Assembly (NCBI GenBank): GCA_018711815.1
Contig: DVHU01000025.1
Coordinates: 1 to 37,414 of the forward strand
Direction: 5' to 3'
DNA from: Candidatus Egerieimonas intestinavium
GTDB lineage: Bacteria; Bacillota; Clostridia; Lachnospirales; Lachnospiraceae
Length of the DNA stretch: 37,414 bases
Part shown: positions 7,713-16,283 of the stretch, in pieces
Layout: every line of letters begins with the position of its first letter
How positions within the stretch are numbered: the first letter of the stretch is position 1
The notes under the pieces: generated by a model
The model's database searches: none
What the model was told of the DNA's origin: nothing
What the model saw: only the letters and a program-made list of their open reading frames with translations
Program-made: the position numbers and the translations under genes

Positions 7713-9496
7713 ACGCTCTCCTCCTTTCCCATCTTCCACTGGGCGCTGCTTAAATAATCCTCCCACATAGCCCCATAGATGCCCTTCCTTTCCAGAAGGG
7801 CCCGATGGGTTCCCCGCTCGGCAATCCTGCCCTCCTGCATCACCAGGATCTCATCCGCATGGCGCACGGTGGACAGCCGGTGGGCGATCATCAGCACGGT
7901 TTTGCCCCGGGTCAGCTGCTCAAAAGCCTTCTGGATCAGGCTCTCATTCTCCGGATCCGCAAAGGCGGTGGCCTCGTCCAGGAGGACAATGGGCGCATCC
8001 TTCAGGATTGCCCGGGCCAGGGCGATCCGCTGGCACTCTCCCCCGGAAAGATAGACTCCCTTGGTTCCCACCACCGTGTCGATGCCCTGGGGCAGCTTTT
8101 CCAAAATATCCCCGCACTGGGCGGCCATGGCCGCGGCCACCGCCTGTTCCCGGGTGGCCTGGGGCCGGGCAGCCCGGATATTTTCCAGCAGAGACTCCTT
8201 AAAGAGACGGGTATCCTGGAACACGAAAGCCACCTGATCCATCAGCGCCCGGGAGGAAATGCTGCGCACATCCACGCCGCCCACCTTCACCCGCCCCCCG
8301 GTCACATCCCAAAACCGAGGAATCAGGCTGGCCGCCGTGGTCTTTCCCCCTCCCGAGGGACCCACCAGGGCCACCGTAGCCCCCTGGGGCACCTGAAAAC
8401 TCACCTGATCCAGGGCCTTTTTGGCGGCTCCCGGATAGGTGAAGGATACCTCCTCAAAAGCAATACTGGCATCCCCCGGCTTTACCGGGTGCTCCGGCTC
8501 CGGCAGGGGAGCTTCCTTCAGGATCCGGTCCAGCTGCTGCACCGCCTCATCCGCCTGCATCATGGCCTCGCTGGCATACATGACCCGCATCATCATCAAT
8601 GCGCACATGGGGTAAAAGAGGATATAAAAAATAAAGTCCGCCAGCGCTCCCCAGCTGTCCGCGGAGCCGGCGATCACCAGCATACCCACAGGTATCAGCA
8701 GCAGGAAGGTGGCGTTTAAGGCTGTGGTAAAACCGGTCATGGGATTCCTGCAGCCCATGGCGTAATCGGAGGCCAGCTCCTTGTAGCTCATGATAGATTG
8801 GTAAAGGCTCTTAAAGGAGTACACCGTCTGCTGAAACACCTTTACCACCGGTATTCCCCGCACATACTCCGTAGCCTCCCCGGAGAGCTCCTCGATGGCC
8901 CTCTGATATTTTTCAAAAAACCGGGCGTTTTTTCCTCCCATCATGGCCCCCATCAGAAGCACTGCCACCACCATGGGCAGCAGGCATAAAAGACCCATGC
9001 GCCAGTCAAAGACGAACAGCAGCGCCACCGCCGCCACCGGAGTGACTATAGCCCCGGCCAGATCCGGCAGCTGGTGGGCCAGAAGAGACTCCGTCATCTC
9101 CGCGTTATCATCAATCAGCTTGCGCAGGCGCCCCGACTGATTGACCGTAAAAAATCCCAGAGGCAGCTCCACCAACCGCTCCGCTGCCCGGACGCGCATA
9201 TTTCTGGCCGTCCGGAAGGCTGCCAGGTGGGTACACATGAGCGCGGCAAAGTAGACCGCCAGACCTCCCAGGGCAAACCATAGGGCCATAAAGCCCCAAT
9301 GAGCCAGGGCCTGGGGATCAACCTCCCCGTTGATTCCCCCAAGAGCCTGACGCACCACAAACCACACGCACACAAAGGGAAGCAGGGTAAGGACCGCCGA
9401 CACCCCGGAGAGAACACAGCCCAGCAAGGTAAGCTTTCTGTGGCCGCCGGCAAATTCCAGCAGCCTTCCCAGAGCATTTTCTTTTTTCTCCTTCAC
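7709..9496 (-). CDS. ABC exporter-fold half-transporter (YbtP/IrtA-like), first subunit
   Basis: About 595 residues, with six membrane helices and then an ATPase domain. Walker A is GPSGGGKTT, the signature is LSGGECQR, Walker B is IVLLDEATAFADPENE and the H-loop is MIAHR. The DEATAFADPENE form is typical of the YbtPQ/IrtAB siderophore-transport branch rather than of ordinary multidrug exporters; that is knowledge of the family, not proof of substrate. No ATG fits the start. The GTG at 9496 lies eight bases after GGAGG, whereas the more upstream in-frame GTG at 9505 sits on the ribosome binding site, so 9496 is preferred. A perfect operator-like palindrome lies upstream. Confidence 0.88.
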   Translation of the reverse strand: MKEKKENALGRLLEFAGGHRKLTLLGCVLSGVSAVLTLLPFVCVWFVVRQALGGINGEVDPQALAHWGFMALWFALGGLAVYFAALMCTHLAAFRTARNMRVRAAERLVELPLGFFTVNQSGRLRKLIDDNAEMTESLLAHQLPDLAGAIVTPVAAVALLFVFDWRMGLLCLLPMVVAVLLMGAMMGGKNARFFEKYQRAIEELSGEATEYVRGIPVVKVFQQTVYSFKSLYQSIMSYKELASDYAMGCRNPMTGFTTALNATFLLLIPVGMLVIAGSADSWGALADFIFYILFYPMCALMMMRVMYASEAMMQADEAVQQLDRILKEAPLPEPEHPVKPGDASIAFEEVSFTYPGAAKKALDQVSFQVPQGATVALVGPSGGGKTTAASLIPRFWDVTGGRVKVGGVDVRSISSRALMDQVAFVFQDTRLFKESLLENIRAARPQATREQAVAAAMAAQCGDILEKLPQGIDTVVGTKGVYLSGGECQRIALARAILKDAPIVLLDEATAFADPENESLIQKAFEQLTRGKTVLMIAHRLSTVRHADEILVMQEGRIAERGTHRALLERKGIYGAMWEDYLSSAQWKMGKEESV

Positions 9497-9520
9497 GACA
9501 TACACCTCCTCAAAAATTAT

Positions 9521-9536
9521 GTTAGTTTCAACTAAC
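9521..9536. promoter_or_regulatory. Operator-like palindrome upstream of ABC pair
   Basis: GTTAGTTTCAACTAAC has perfect 7-bp arms and a 2-bp centre. On the minus strand it lies just downstream of a possible TATAAT -10 box (complement at plus 9546-9551) and upstream of the ABC ribosome binding site. A related TTAGTTAG/CTAACT arrangement sits at the AraC promoter. TTAG/CTAA dyads are typical of DtxR/IdeR-type metal repressors, so iron repression is plausible. Confidence 0.6.
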
Positions 9537-9566
9537 TATATGGTATTATAGCTCCTTTTCTCTTCC

Positions 9567-10559
9567 TTATCTACTCCGGGGTGCCGCTTCCGCTCCAAAA
9601 AGCCGCTCCTTTTCCCGCCGCTTGCTCCGGTAGGCCGCCGGGGATTCCCCCACGCTGCTGCGGAAAGCCCGGGAAAATTTGCTGGCATTTTCATAGCCTA
9701 AAAGGCCGGCGATCTCTCCCACTTTCCTGGAGCTGCCCTCCAGCAGCTCCGCCGCCCGCCGCATCCGCACCTGACGCCGGAAGGCCATGGGCGACAGACC
9801 GTACACCGCCTGGAACTGCTCCTTCAGGGCCGTCAGCCCCAGATCCGCCGCCCGAGCCACATCCTCCAGCCTGAGCCGTCCTTCCAGATCCTCCTCCAAA
9901 AGCCGCCGCACCTGCTGCATTCGCTGTCGCTTCTGCCGGGGCAGATACGCATGGTAATTCTGCTCCTGAACCTTTAAGGCTCCCAGATGCTCCAGGAGCT
10001 CCAGGGTCCGCAGTCGGTAGAAATTCAGGCGGCTTTCCCCGGGAATCTCCTGGTAGAAGCCCTCCAGACAGCCGGCCGCCGCTCCCCGGGGCTGACACTG
10101 GTAGTAACACCTGGCCTCCCAGAACTTTTCCCGGATTTTTTTCAAATTTCTCCCCATCCCCGGCCAAATCCTCTCCAGCGCTTCCCCGCCCTGGGCAAAG
10201 TCCAGCAGAAGAGAGATGCCGTAATACTCTCCCAGAGGAAAACCCGACCAGCGCTGGAGGCTGTCCAGGCGGCTGAGGGCAATCTCCCCGGGCCCCAGAT
10301 AGGCGTAGGTGCTGTTCTCGAATTGGCACTCGTACCGTCCCCGCAGGCAGTGATTAAACTCCAGCACCTGCGCCCGGCCCAGGGCCGGGGACAAAAAACA
10401 GCGGGCCTGAAAATCATTAAAGCTCATAACAATTCCCGGAAACAGCTGCCAGATATCCATCCGACCGGTCTCCCCGTCCGCGCAGGGCACCTGGCAGAAA
10501 ATATGGCCCTCGTCCTTCTCCAGAATCTTCAGCTGGCACCCGTACAAATCAAAGTTCAT
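9567..10559 (-). CDS. AraC-family transcriptional regulator (PchR/YbtA-like)
   Basis: 330 residues. The N-terminal ~220 residues form a sensor domain with the FNDFQARCF and GEYYGISLLLDF segments seen in PchR-type regulators. The C-terminal ~100 residues carry two helix-turn-helix motifs: LEDVARAADLGLTALKEQF, then VGEIAGLLGYENASKFSRAFRS with the closing GESPAAYR. PchR and YbtA sense a metal-siderophore complex and activate the matching transport genes. Here the gene sits directly upstream of the two ABC half-transporters (70 bases between stop and start), which supports the same role. Its own promoter carries a TTAG/CTAA repeat. The ligand is unknown. Confidence 0.87.
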   Translation of the reverse strand: MNFDLYGCQLKILEKDEGHIFCQVPCADGETGRMDIWQLFPGIVMSFNDFQARCFLSPALGRAQVLEFNHCLRGRYECQFENSTYAYLGPGEIALSRLDSLQRWSGFPLGEYYGISLLLDFAQGGEALERIWPGMGRNLKKIREKFWEARCYYQCQPRGAAAGCLEGFYQEIPGESRLNFYRLRTLELLEHLGALKVQEQNYHAYLPRQKRQRMQQVRRLLEEDLEGRLRLEDVARAADLGLTALKEQFQAVYGLSPMAFRRQVRMRRAAELLEGSSRKVGEIAGLLGYENASKFSRAFRSSVGESPAAYRSKRREKERLFGAEAAPRSR

Positions 10560-10570
10560 CTATTCACCTC

Positions 10571-10622
10571 GTTAGTTAGCTTTTTCTAACTCAAGTATAT
10601 GGTTTATTCCCTCCCCTGTCAA
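10571..10622 (-). promoter_or_regulatory. AraC-gene promoter with overlapping operator-like repeat
   Basis: On the minus strand TTGACA (plus 10617-10622) and TATACT (plus 10594-10599) are spaced by 17 bases, a near-consensus promoter. Immediately downstream of the -10 box is AGTTAG (as CTAACT, 10586-10591) facing AGTTAG at 10574-10579 across six bases. A repressor here would block transcription start. The same half-site occurs at 9521-9536. Confidence 0.7.
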
Positions 10623-10669
10623 CGCTGTTTATTTATGCAAATTAGATAAAAAATTAACGATTTTCCCTA

Positions 10670-10701
10670 TTGACTTAGGGAAGATTATATGGTATATACT
10701 A
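10670..10701 (+). promoter_or_regulatory. Promoter and possible GntR operator of the TRAP operon
   Basis: A TTGACT -35 box (10670-10675) is followed after 17 bases by TATATA (10693-10698), or after 19 by TATACT. The -10 region is embedded in TGGTATATACTA (10690-10701), whose core GTATATAC is a perfect palindrome resembling the short GTATAC-centred operators of FCD-type GntR proteins. The FadR-type regulator at 16437 is the natural candidate. The operator role is inferred. Confidence 0.55.
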
Positions 10702-10757
10702 GGTATAACATCCTACAAAGGATGAACAGTCGTGAAAACTGTATAAGGAGGTTGAAA

Positions 10758-11786
10758 ATGAAACGAAAATTTTTGTGCGGGATTCTGGCTCTGTCACTGT
10801 CCCTCTCCCTTCTCACCGGCTGCTCCTCATCCCAGGACAGCGCCGATGCCAGCGCCGGGGATGAATACCAGACCATCGAGTTGGTGATGGCGGTCAACGG
10901 CACAGACAATCAGATTGACTCCCTGGTGGCCAACAAGTTCGCAGACCTGGTGGAGGAGGCTTCCGGTGGGAATGTGACCATCGCCGTCTTCCCCAACGAT
11001 CAGCTGGCTGGAGGAAACTCTACTAAGGGCGTGGAGATGATCGCCGTGGGCGGTGTGGATTTGGCCGCGTACGCCTCCTGCGTCATGCAGGTTATTGATA
11101 CCCAGCTCTCCGTGGCCACCATTCCCTGGTGCTTCGACAGCTACGAGGACGCGCGCAATGCCATCGACAATGGCGGCGGAGATTACTACGCCAAACGTCT
11201 GGCTGAAAAAGGCATCACCTATCTGGGCTCCTTCCACAACGGCTTCCGTCAGATTACCAACAGCAAGCATGAGGTTTCTGCCCCGGAGGACGTGGCGGGC
11301 CTGAAAATCCGGGTACCCGGCAACGACATATACATGGGCGTCTTCCGAACCCTGGGCGCGGATCCCACCGCCCTGAACTGGAGCGAGTGCTTCACCGCCC
11401 TGCAGCAGGGAACCATCGACGGCCAGGAAAACGGCGTATCCATCACCGATTCCTCCAAGATGTACGAGGTTCAGGAATATCTGACCATGTGGAACTACAG
11501 CTATGAGAATGACCTCTTTGTGGCCAACACAGAGATCTGGGAATCCTTAGAGGAAAATACCAGAGAATTGCTCCAGGAGAAAGCTCTGGAGGCCTGCGAA
11601 TGGGGACGCGACCACCTGGAAGCTGAGGAATCCCAGCTGGTGGAGGGTTTCCGGGAAAAGGGCATGCAGGTGAAGGAGCTGTCCGCTGAGGAACTGCAGG
11701 CATTTAAGGATGCGGTGGCCGATACCCGTCAGGGATTTATTGATTCCTACGGTGAGGAAGCCTGCTCGGCATTTGGAATTGAGTAA
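10758..11786 (+). CDS. TRAP transporter substrate-binding lipoprotein (DctP family)
   Basis: 342 residues. The lipoprotein signal peptide ends at LLTGC with Cys22, so the protein is anchored outside the membrane. A DctP fold follows, with the conserved substrate-carboxylate Arg region LKIRVPG (Arg185), NGFRQITNS (Arg164) and the ALQQGTIDGQENG signature. TRAP binding proteins capture organic anions such as sugar acids, C4-dicarboxylates, sialic acid or sulfonates and deliver them to the DctQ/DctM permease in a sodium-driven step. The ATG at 10758 follows AAGGAGGTTGAAA; an open frame upstream lacks a site. It is first in the operon with DctQ, DctM, split transketolase and a dehydrogenase. The substrate is not determinable by eye. 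Confidence 0.93.
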   Translation: MKRKFLCGILALSLSLSLLTGCSSSQDSADASAGDEYQTIELVMAVNGTDNQIDSLVANKFADLVEEASGGNVTIAVFPNDQLAGGNSTKGVEMIAVGGVDLAAYASCVMQVIDTQLSVATIPWCFDSYEDARNAIDNGGGDYYAKRLAEKGITYLGSFHNGFRQITNSKHEVSAPEDVAGLKIRVPGNDIYMGVFRTLGADPTALNWSECFTALQQGTIDGQENGVSITDSSKMYEVQEYLTMWNYSYENDLFVANTEIWESLEENTRELLQEKALEACEWGRDHLEAEESQLVEGFREKGMQVKELSAEELQAFKDAVADTRQGFIDSYGEEACSAFGIE

Positions 11787-11797
11787 AGGAGACTGCT

Positions 11798-12325
11798 ATG
11801 AAAGTATTAGGAAGAATCGAAGAATTTATCACTGCGGTTGCCCTGGCGTTTATGACAATCCTTACCTTTGCCAACGTCATCTCCCGCTACGTATTTCACG
11901 CCTCCTTCTCTTTCTCGGAGGAGATCACCTCGTACCTCTTCGTGCTCTTGAGCCTGATGGGTACCTCTATCGCAGCCAAGAATAAGGCTCACCTGGGACT
12001 TACCATCCTCACCGACCATGTGTCCGCCCCGGTGGCTAAGGTCTTACATATTATCAGTTACATCATCGCCCTGATCTTCTCCTTCGCCATCCTGTACTAC
12101 GGCGTGCTGATGGTGATCAGCCAGTATCAGCTGGGACAGCGGACCGCCGCCATGGCCTGGCCCGAGTGGATCTACGGCTCCTTCGTTCCCATCGGCGCCT
12201 TCTTCATCACCGTGCGCTTTGCGGAGCTTTTAATTAAGGAAATCAAAAGCGACCCCCACCACCCGGAAGAGGTGATCGATAACGCCAATCCGGAAAATAC
12301 AGTAGAGGAGGCGAAAACCAAATGA
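11798..12325 (+). CDS. TRAP transporter small permease (DctQ family)
   Basis: 175 residues with four predicted membrane helices: about 12-32, 48-65, 88-110 and 130-150. The family motif region FSFSEEITSYLFVLLSLMGTSIAAK is present between helices one and two. DctQ is the obligatory small membrane partner of DctM. The gene starts 11 bases after the binding protein, with an AAAGGAGA site, and its TGA overlaps the DctM ATG. The C-terminal tail after helix four is acidic and Asn-rich and is probably cytoplasmic. Confidence 0.92.
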   Translation: MKVLGRIEEFITAVALAFMTILTFANVISRYVFHASFSFSEEITSYLFVLLSLMGTSIAAKNKAHLGLTILTDHVSAPVAKVLHIISYIIALIFSFAILYYGVLMVISQYQLGQRTAAMAWPEWIYGSFVPIGAFFITVRFAELLIKEIKSDPHHPEEVIDNANPENTVEEAKTK

Positions 12326-13608
12326 TTGCGGCTATTCTTTTCATCGTATTTGCGGTATTGCTGATTTTAGGAACCCCCATCGCCGTCTGCCTGGGCTTCT
12401 CCAGTCTGGCAGCTATGATTGTGCAGGGCGCCGGGCGTCCTCTGGAGACCATTATGAGCAGCCTTCCCCGGCTGGTCTCCTCCTCCACCAGTAAGTTTGT
12501 GCTTCTCTCCATCCCCTTCTTTATCTTAAGCGGCGTGATTATGGAGAAGGCGCAGATCTCCGCCAAGCTCATCCGTCTGGCTGAGGCCATGGTGGGACAC
12601 ATCAAAGGCGGCGTGGCCATGGTGTGCGTCATCGTATCCTGCTTCTTCGCAGCCATCTCCGGCTCCGGTCCCGCCACCGTGGCGGCCCTGGGACTGATCA
12701 TGGTTCCGGCCATGATCAAATCCGGATACTCTCCCGCGTTTTCCGCGGCCCTGATGGCGGCCTCGGGAGCCATCGGCGTGATTATCCCGCCGTCCATTAC
12801 CTTCGTTGTATACGGCTCTATCGCCGATACATCCATAAGCGACCTGTTCATCGCCGGCGTTGTCCCCGGACTGATCATGGGTGCCGCCCTTTTGCTCACC
12901 GCCCTTCTCATCGGAAGGAAAACAGAGCTTAAGACCCTTCCTAAGGCCAGCGGCAAAGAACGCCTGGCTGCCTTCAAGGATGCTTTCTGGGGACTGTTAA
13001 TGCCGGTCATCATCCTGGGCGGTATCTACGGCGGCATCTTCACTCCCACTGAGGCCGCAGCGGTAGCCGCTGTGTACGGGCTTTTCGTGGGACTGGTGAT
13101 CTACAAAACGGTAAAGCTTAAACAGCTTTATGCCATCCTCATTGACACGGTGTCCACCACGGCCACCATTATGTTCATCACCGCAGCGGCTACCCTGTTC
13201 GCCTACGTGCTGACCAGAGCCCGCCTGGACGTGGCCATCAGCAGCGCCCTGGTAAATATCACCGGAGGAAGCACGATCATCTTCTTCCTGATCGTGAATA
13301 TTATCCTTCTGATCGCCGGCTGCTTCCTGGACTCCACCTCAGCCCTGTACATCTTCGTACCGCTGTTCGTACCGGTGGCGGAAGCCCTGGGGGTAAACCT
13401 GATTCATTTAGGCGTTGTGATGATCGTAAACCTGGCCATCGGCCTGTACACTCCCCCGGTGGGCGTGAATCTGTACGTGGCCTGCGGCGTGGGAAAGGTG
13501 GATCTGAAGACCATCTCCAAATCAGTGATACCGCTGATCGTGGCCTCCATTGTGGTTCTTTTAATTGTTACCTATATCCCCCAGATCTCTACACTATTTG
13601 TGGGATAA
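12322..13608 (+). CDS. TRAP transporter large permease (DctM family)
   Basis: 428 residues, almost entirely hydrophobic, with about twelve membrane segments. Hallmarks include LGTPIAVCLGFSSLAAM near the N-terminus, FFAAISGSGPATVAALG, MAASGAIGVIIPPSITFVVYG and the C-terminal NLAIGLYTPPVGVNLYVACG. These match the ion-transporter superfamily elevator permease that carries the solute with sodium. The ATGA overlap with the small subunit indicates coupled synthesis. Length is normal and intact. A 23-base gap with AAGGAAGGTGA leads into the transketolase genes. Confidence 0.94.
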   Translation: MIAAILFIVFAVLLILGTPIAVCLGFSSLAAMIVQGAGRPLETIMSSLPRLVSSSTSKFVLLSIPFFILSGVIMEKAQISAKLIRLAEAMVGHIKGGVAMVCVIVSCFFAAISGSGPATVAALGLIMVPAMIKSGYSPAFSAALMAASGAIGVIIPPSITFVVYGSIADTSISDLFIAGVVPGLIMGAALLLTALLIGRKTELKTLPKASGKERLAAFKDAFWGLLMPVIILGGIYGGIFTPTEAAAVAAVYGLFVGLVIYKTVKLKQLYAILIDTVSTTATIMFITAAATLFAYVLTRARLDVAISSALVNITGGSTIIFFLIVNIILLIAGCFLDSTSALYIFVPLFVPVAEALGVNLIHLGVVMIVNLAIGLYTPPVGVNLYVACGVGKVDLKTISKSVIPLIVASIVVLLIVTYIPQISTLFVG

Positions 13609-13631
13609 AAAAATAAGGAAGGTGAAAGATA

Positions 13632-14468
13632 ATGAAAGATATTTCTGTTAAGGAACTGAAAAACCAGTGCACAGAGCTGAAGAAAAAAGTAATTTCCATG
13701 ATTTACAAGGCTCAGTCCGGCCATCCCGGCGGCTCCCTCTCTGCCGCTGACTTTGTGACAGCCCTCTATTTCCGGGAGATGAACATTGATCCCAAGAATC
13801 CCCACTGGGAAGACCGGGACCGCTGCATCCTCTCCAAAGGCCATGTGTGCCCCATCCAGTACGCGGCCCTGGCCACCTTAGGCTACTTTCCGGAGGACGT
13901 GCTGGACACCCTGCGCAAGGAGGGCTCTATCCTTCAGGGACATCCGGATATGAAAAAATGTCCCGGCATCGACATTTCCACCGGCTCCCTGGGGCAGGGA
14001 ATGGCCTGCGGCGTTGGCATGGCTCTGGCCGGCAAGCGTGACGGCAAGGATTACCGGGTATTCGTGGTTCTGGGCGACGGCGAGTGCCAGGAGGGCGAAA
14101 TCTGGGAGGCTGCCCAGACGGCCAACAAATACCAGCTGGACAATGTGGTGGCCTTCGTGGACAACAATAACCTGCAGATCGACGGCACCTGCGACGAGGT
14201 TATGCCCAACATTGATCTGGGCAAAAAATTCGCCGCCTTCGGCTGGGAGGTCTACGAGATCGACGGCCACGACATGGAGCAGATCGTCGCTACCCTGGAT
14301 AAAATCCGGGAGGCCAAAAACGGAAAGCCCAAATGTATCTTCGCCCACACCGTAAAGGGCAAGGGCGTCTCCTTCATGGAGAACCAGTGCGGCTGGCACG
14401 GTGTGGCTCCCAATGAAGAGGAATACAAGCAGGCCATGGCTGAGCTGGACGCTCAGATTTTGAAATAA
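13632..14468 (+). CDS. Transketolase, N-terminal subunit (thiamine diphosphate binding)
   Basis: 278 residues, corresponding to the first half of transketolase. QSGHPGGSLSAAD holds the conserved His near the cofactor. SKGHVCPIQYA and GSLGQGMACGVGMALA follow. The thiamine-diphosphate/metal motif GDGECQEGEIWEA runs on to VDNNNLQIDG. It requires the pyrimidine-binding half, which is the next gene 13 bases downstream. Split transketolases are normal in many Clostridia and archaea, so this is not a frameshift: each half has its own AGGAGG-type site. Position inside a TRAP operon suggests a dedicated catabolic ketol transfer rather than general pentose-phosphate work. Confidence 0.93.
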   Translation: MKDISVKELKNQCTELKKKVISMIYKAQSGHPGGSLSAADFVTALYFREMNIDPKNPHWEDRDRCILSKGHVCPIQYAALATLGYFPEDVLDTLRKEGSILQGHPDMKKCPGIDISTGSLGQGMACGVGMALAGKRDGKDYRVFVVLGDGECQEGEIWEAAQTANKYQLDNVVAFVDNNNLQIDGTCDEVMPNIDLGKKFAAFGWEVYEIDGHDMEQIVATLDKIREAKNGKPKCIFAHTVKGKGVSFMENQCGWHGVAPNEEEYKQAMAELDAQILK

Positions 14469-14481
14469 GGAGGATGGAATC

Positions 14482-15423
14482 ATGAGTGAAAATAAAAAAG
14501 CAACCCGGGACGGTTTCGGAGATGAGATTGTAGAGCTGGGAAAAAAAGACAGCCGGATTTACGTCATTGACGCAGATATCGGAAAATCCTGCAAAACCGG
14601 CGCTTTCAGCAAGGCGCTGCCCCAGCAGTATGTGAACGTGGGTATCGCGGAGCAGAACGCCGCCGGTGTGGCTGCCGGTCTGGCCGCCTGCGGAAAGATT
14701 CCCTTTGTGGTCACCTATGCAGTATTCGGTTCCCTGCGCATGTGCGAGATGCTCCGCCAGGAAGCCTGCTACACCAACTTAAGCGTCAAGCTGGCCTGCT
14801 CTCACGGCGGTGTGACCCCGGCCAACGACGGCGCCAGCCATCAGTGTATCGAGGACATGGGCGTTCTTCGGACTCTGCCCAATATGACCGTAATCATGCC
14901 CGCCGACTACTACGCCACCAAAAAGCTGGTAGCCGCCGCCGCCGAAAAGGACGGCCCCTGCTATCTGCGCTTCACCCGGGACAAGGTGCCGGTAATCTAT
15001 GACGAAAACACAGAGTTTGTCATCGGAAAAGCTCACCAGCTTCAGGACGGCAAGGATGTGGCCCTCATCGCCAACGGCGACACAGTAGCCATCGCCCTGG
15101 AGGCAGCCAAGCTTCTGGAGGAAAAGGGGCTCTCCGCCCGGGTACTGGATATGCACACCATCAAGCCTCTGGATGTGGACGCCGTGAAGGCCTGCATCAG
15201 CGACATCGGCAGAATCATCACCCTGGAGGACCACAACATCATCAACGGTCTGGGAAGCGCTGTCAGCGAGGTGGTGGCCCAGGAAGGACGCGGCGTGGTG
15301 CGCCGGGTTGGAATCCAGGATCAGTTTGGTATGTCCGCTCCCTATGAGCGCCTGTTGGCCATGAACGGCATCACCAAGGAAAACGTTGTGGCTCTGGCTG
15401 AGGAGCTGGTAAAAAAATTTTAA
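14482..15423 (+). CDS. Transketolase, C-terminal subunit
   Basis: 313 residues covering the pyrimidine-binding and C-terminal domains. The catalytic Glu57 that activates the cofactor lies in NVGIAEQNA. THE substrate-side segment LACSHGGVTPANDGASHQ contains the donor-site histidines. The C-terminal domain (about 185-310) starts at GKDVALIANGD and includes EDHNIINGLGSAV. Together with the previous gene this makes a complete two-chain transketolase. The start follows AAGGAGGATGGAATC. In the sulfo-transketolase and apulose pathways, split transketolases act on special sugars, which is relevant given the neighbouring anion transporter and the absence of a kinase. Confidence 0.93.
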   Translation: MSENKKATRDGFGDEIVELGKKDSRIYVIDADIGKSCKTGAFSKALPQQYVNVGIAEQNAAGVAAGLAACGKIPFVVTYAVFGSLRMCEMLRQEACYTNLSVKLACSHGGVTPANDGASHQCIEDMGVLRTLPNMTVIMPADYYATKKLVAAAAEKDGPCYLRFTRDKVPVIYDENTEFVIGKAHQLQDGKDVALIANGDTVAIALEAAKLLEEKGLSARVLDMHTIKPLDVDAVKACISDIGRIITLEDHNIINGLGSAVSEVVAQEGRGVVRRVGIQDQFGMSAPYERLLAMNGITKENVVALAEELVKKF

Positions 15424-15430
15424 TTTAAAC

Positions 15431-15451
15431 ATCCTACATAATTTATAGGAT
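15431..15451 (+). promoter_or_regulatory. Small hairpin before the dehydrogenase
   Basis: ATCCTA (15431-15436) pairs with TAGGAT (15446-15451) in the 48-base gap. The AACATCCTACA sequence here also occurs in the TRAP operon leader near 10708-10718. It may mark mRNA processing or a shared regulatory site; no function is shown. Confidence 0.3.
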
Positions 15452-15471
15452 ATAACAAGGAGGAAAATCAT

Positions 15472-16230
15472 ATGTTAGACTTCAAAGATCAGGTAGTTAT
15501 CGTAACTGGCAGCGGCTCCCCCAAGGGAATCGGAAGAACCATCGCCCTCACCTTTGCCCGCCAGGGCGCCACCGTGGTGATCACCGACATTAACGAGGCC
15601 GGTGTAGCCGACACCGTAAAAGCCATCCAGGAGGCCGGCGGAAAAGCCTTCGGCGTAGCTGGAAATATCACGGATCCCGCCTCTGTGCAGCAGGTGGTGG
15701 ACACCGTCCTGGAGAAATTCGGCCGCATCGATGTGCTGGTAAACAATGCCGGAATCTCCCAGAAGGTCACCGTGGAGGACATGACCCTGGAGGATATCAA
15801 ACGGATCTTCAACGTAAATATGTTCGGCCTGTTTCTGATCACCCAGGCCTGCCTAAAGCCCATGAAGGCTCAGAAGTACGGCCGTATTGTGAACCTCTCC
15901 TCCGTATCCGGAAAACGGGGAGGCGGAATCTTCGGAGGCGCCCACTACTCTGCTTCCAAGGCAGCTGTTCTGGCCTTCTCCAAGAATCTCTCCCGGGAGG
16001 TATCCGCTGAGGGCATCACCATCAACAGCGTGTGCCCCGGCCTGATCAACACGGAAATCTGGAAATCTCTTCCCGCAGATGAGGCTCAGAAGGTCATCGA
16101 CGGCATCCCCATGGGCCGCCCCGGCGAGACCCAGGAGGTGGCCAACGCCATCGTGTTCTTAGCTTCCAAAGAAGCTTCCTACATCACCGGCGAAGAGATC
16201 GATATCAACGGTGGTTCCCATATGGATTAA
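15472..16230 (+). CDS. Short-chain dehydrogenase/reductase (classical SDR, NAD-preferring)
   Basis: 252 residues. The cofactor motif TGSGSPKGIG (residues 12-21) is slightly longer than the usual TGxxxGIG. Asp39 at the end of the second strand favours NAD(H) over NADP(H). NNAG is at 91-94. The catalytic set is about Asn116, Ser144, Tyr159 and Lys163 (YSASK). The C-terminal ITGEEIDINGG is standard. Such enzymes oxidise secondary alcohols of polyols, sugar acids or hydroxy-sulfonates. As the last gene of the TRAP-transketolase operon, it probably prepares the transported compound for ketol transfer or processes the leftover aldehyde/ketone. It starts after CAAGGAGGAAAATCAT. A strong terminator follows. 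Confidence 0.92.
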   Translation: MLDFKDQVVIVTGSGSPKGIGRTIALTFARQGATVVITDINEAGVADTVKAIQEAGGKAFGVAGNITDPASVQQVVDTVLEKFGRIDVLVNNAGISQKVTVEDMTLEDIKRIFNVNMFGLFLITQACLKPMKAQKYGRIVNLSSVSGKRGGGIFGGAHYSASKAAVLAFSKNLSREVSAEGITINSVCPGLINTEIWKSLPADEAQKVIDGIPMGRPGETQEVANAIVFLASKEASYITGEEIDINGGSHMD

Positions 16231-16283
16231 TTCCACGTCCATATGTGCCATAAAATTTCCTTAACACTCGGCCTGTAGGCCAC

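Noticed and set aside
13632-15423. Transketolase broken by a frameshift
   Set aside because: Each half has its own ribosome site, start and stop, and split transketolases are a normal form in Clostridia.
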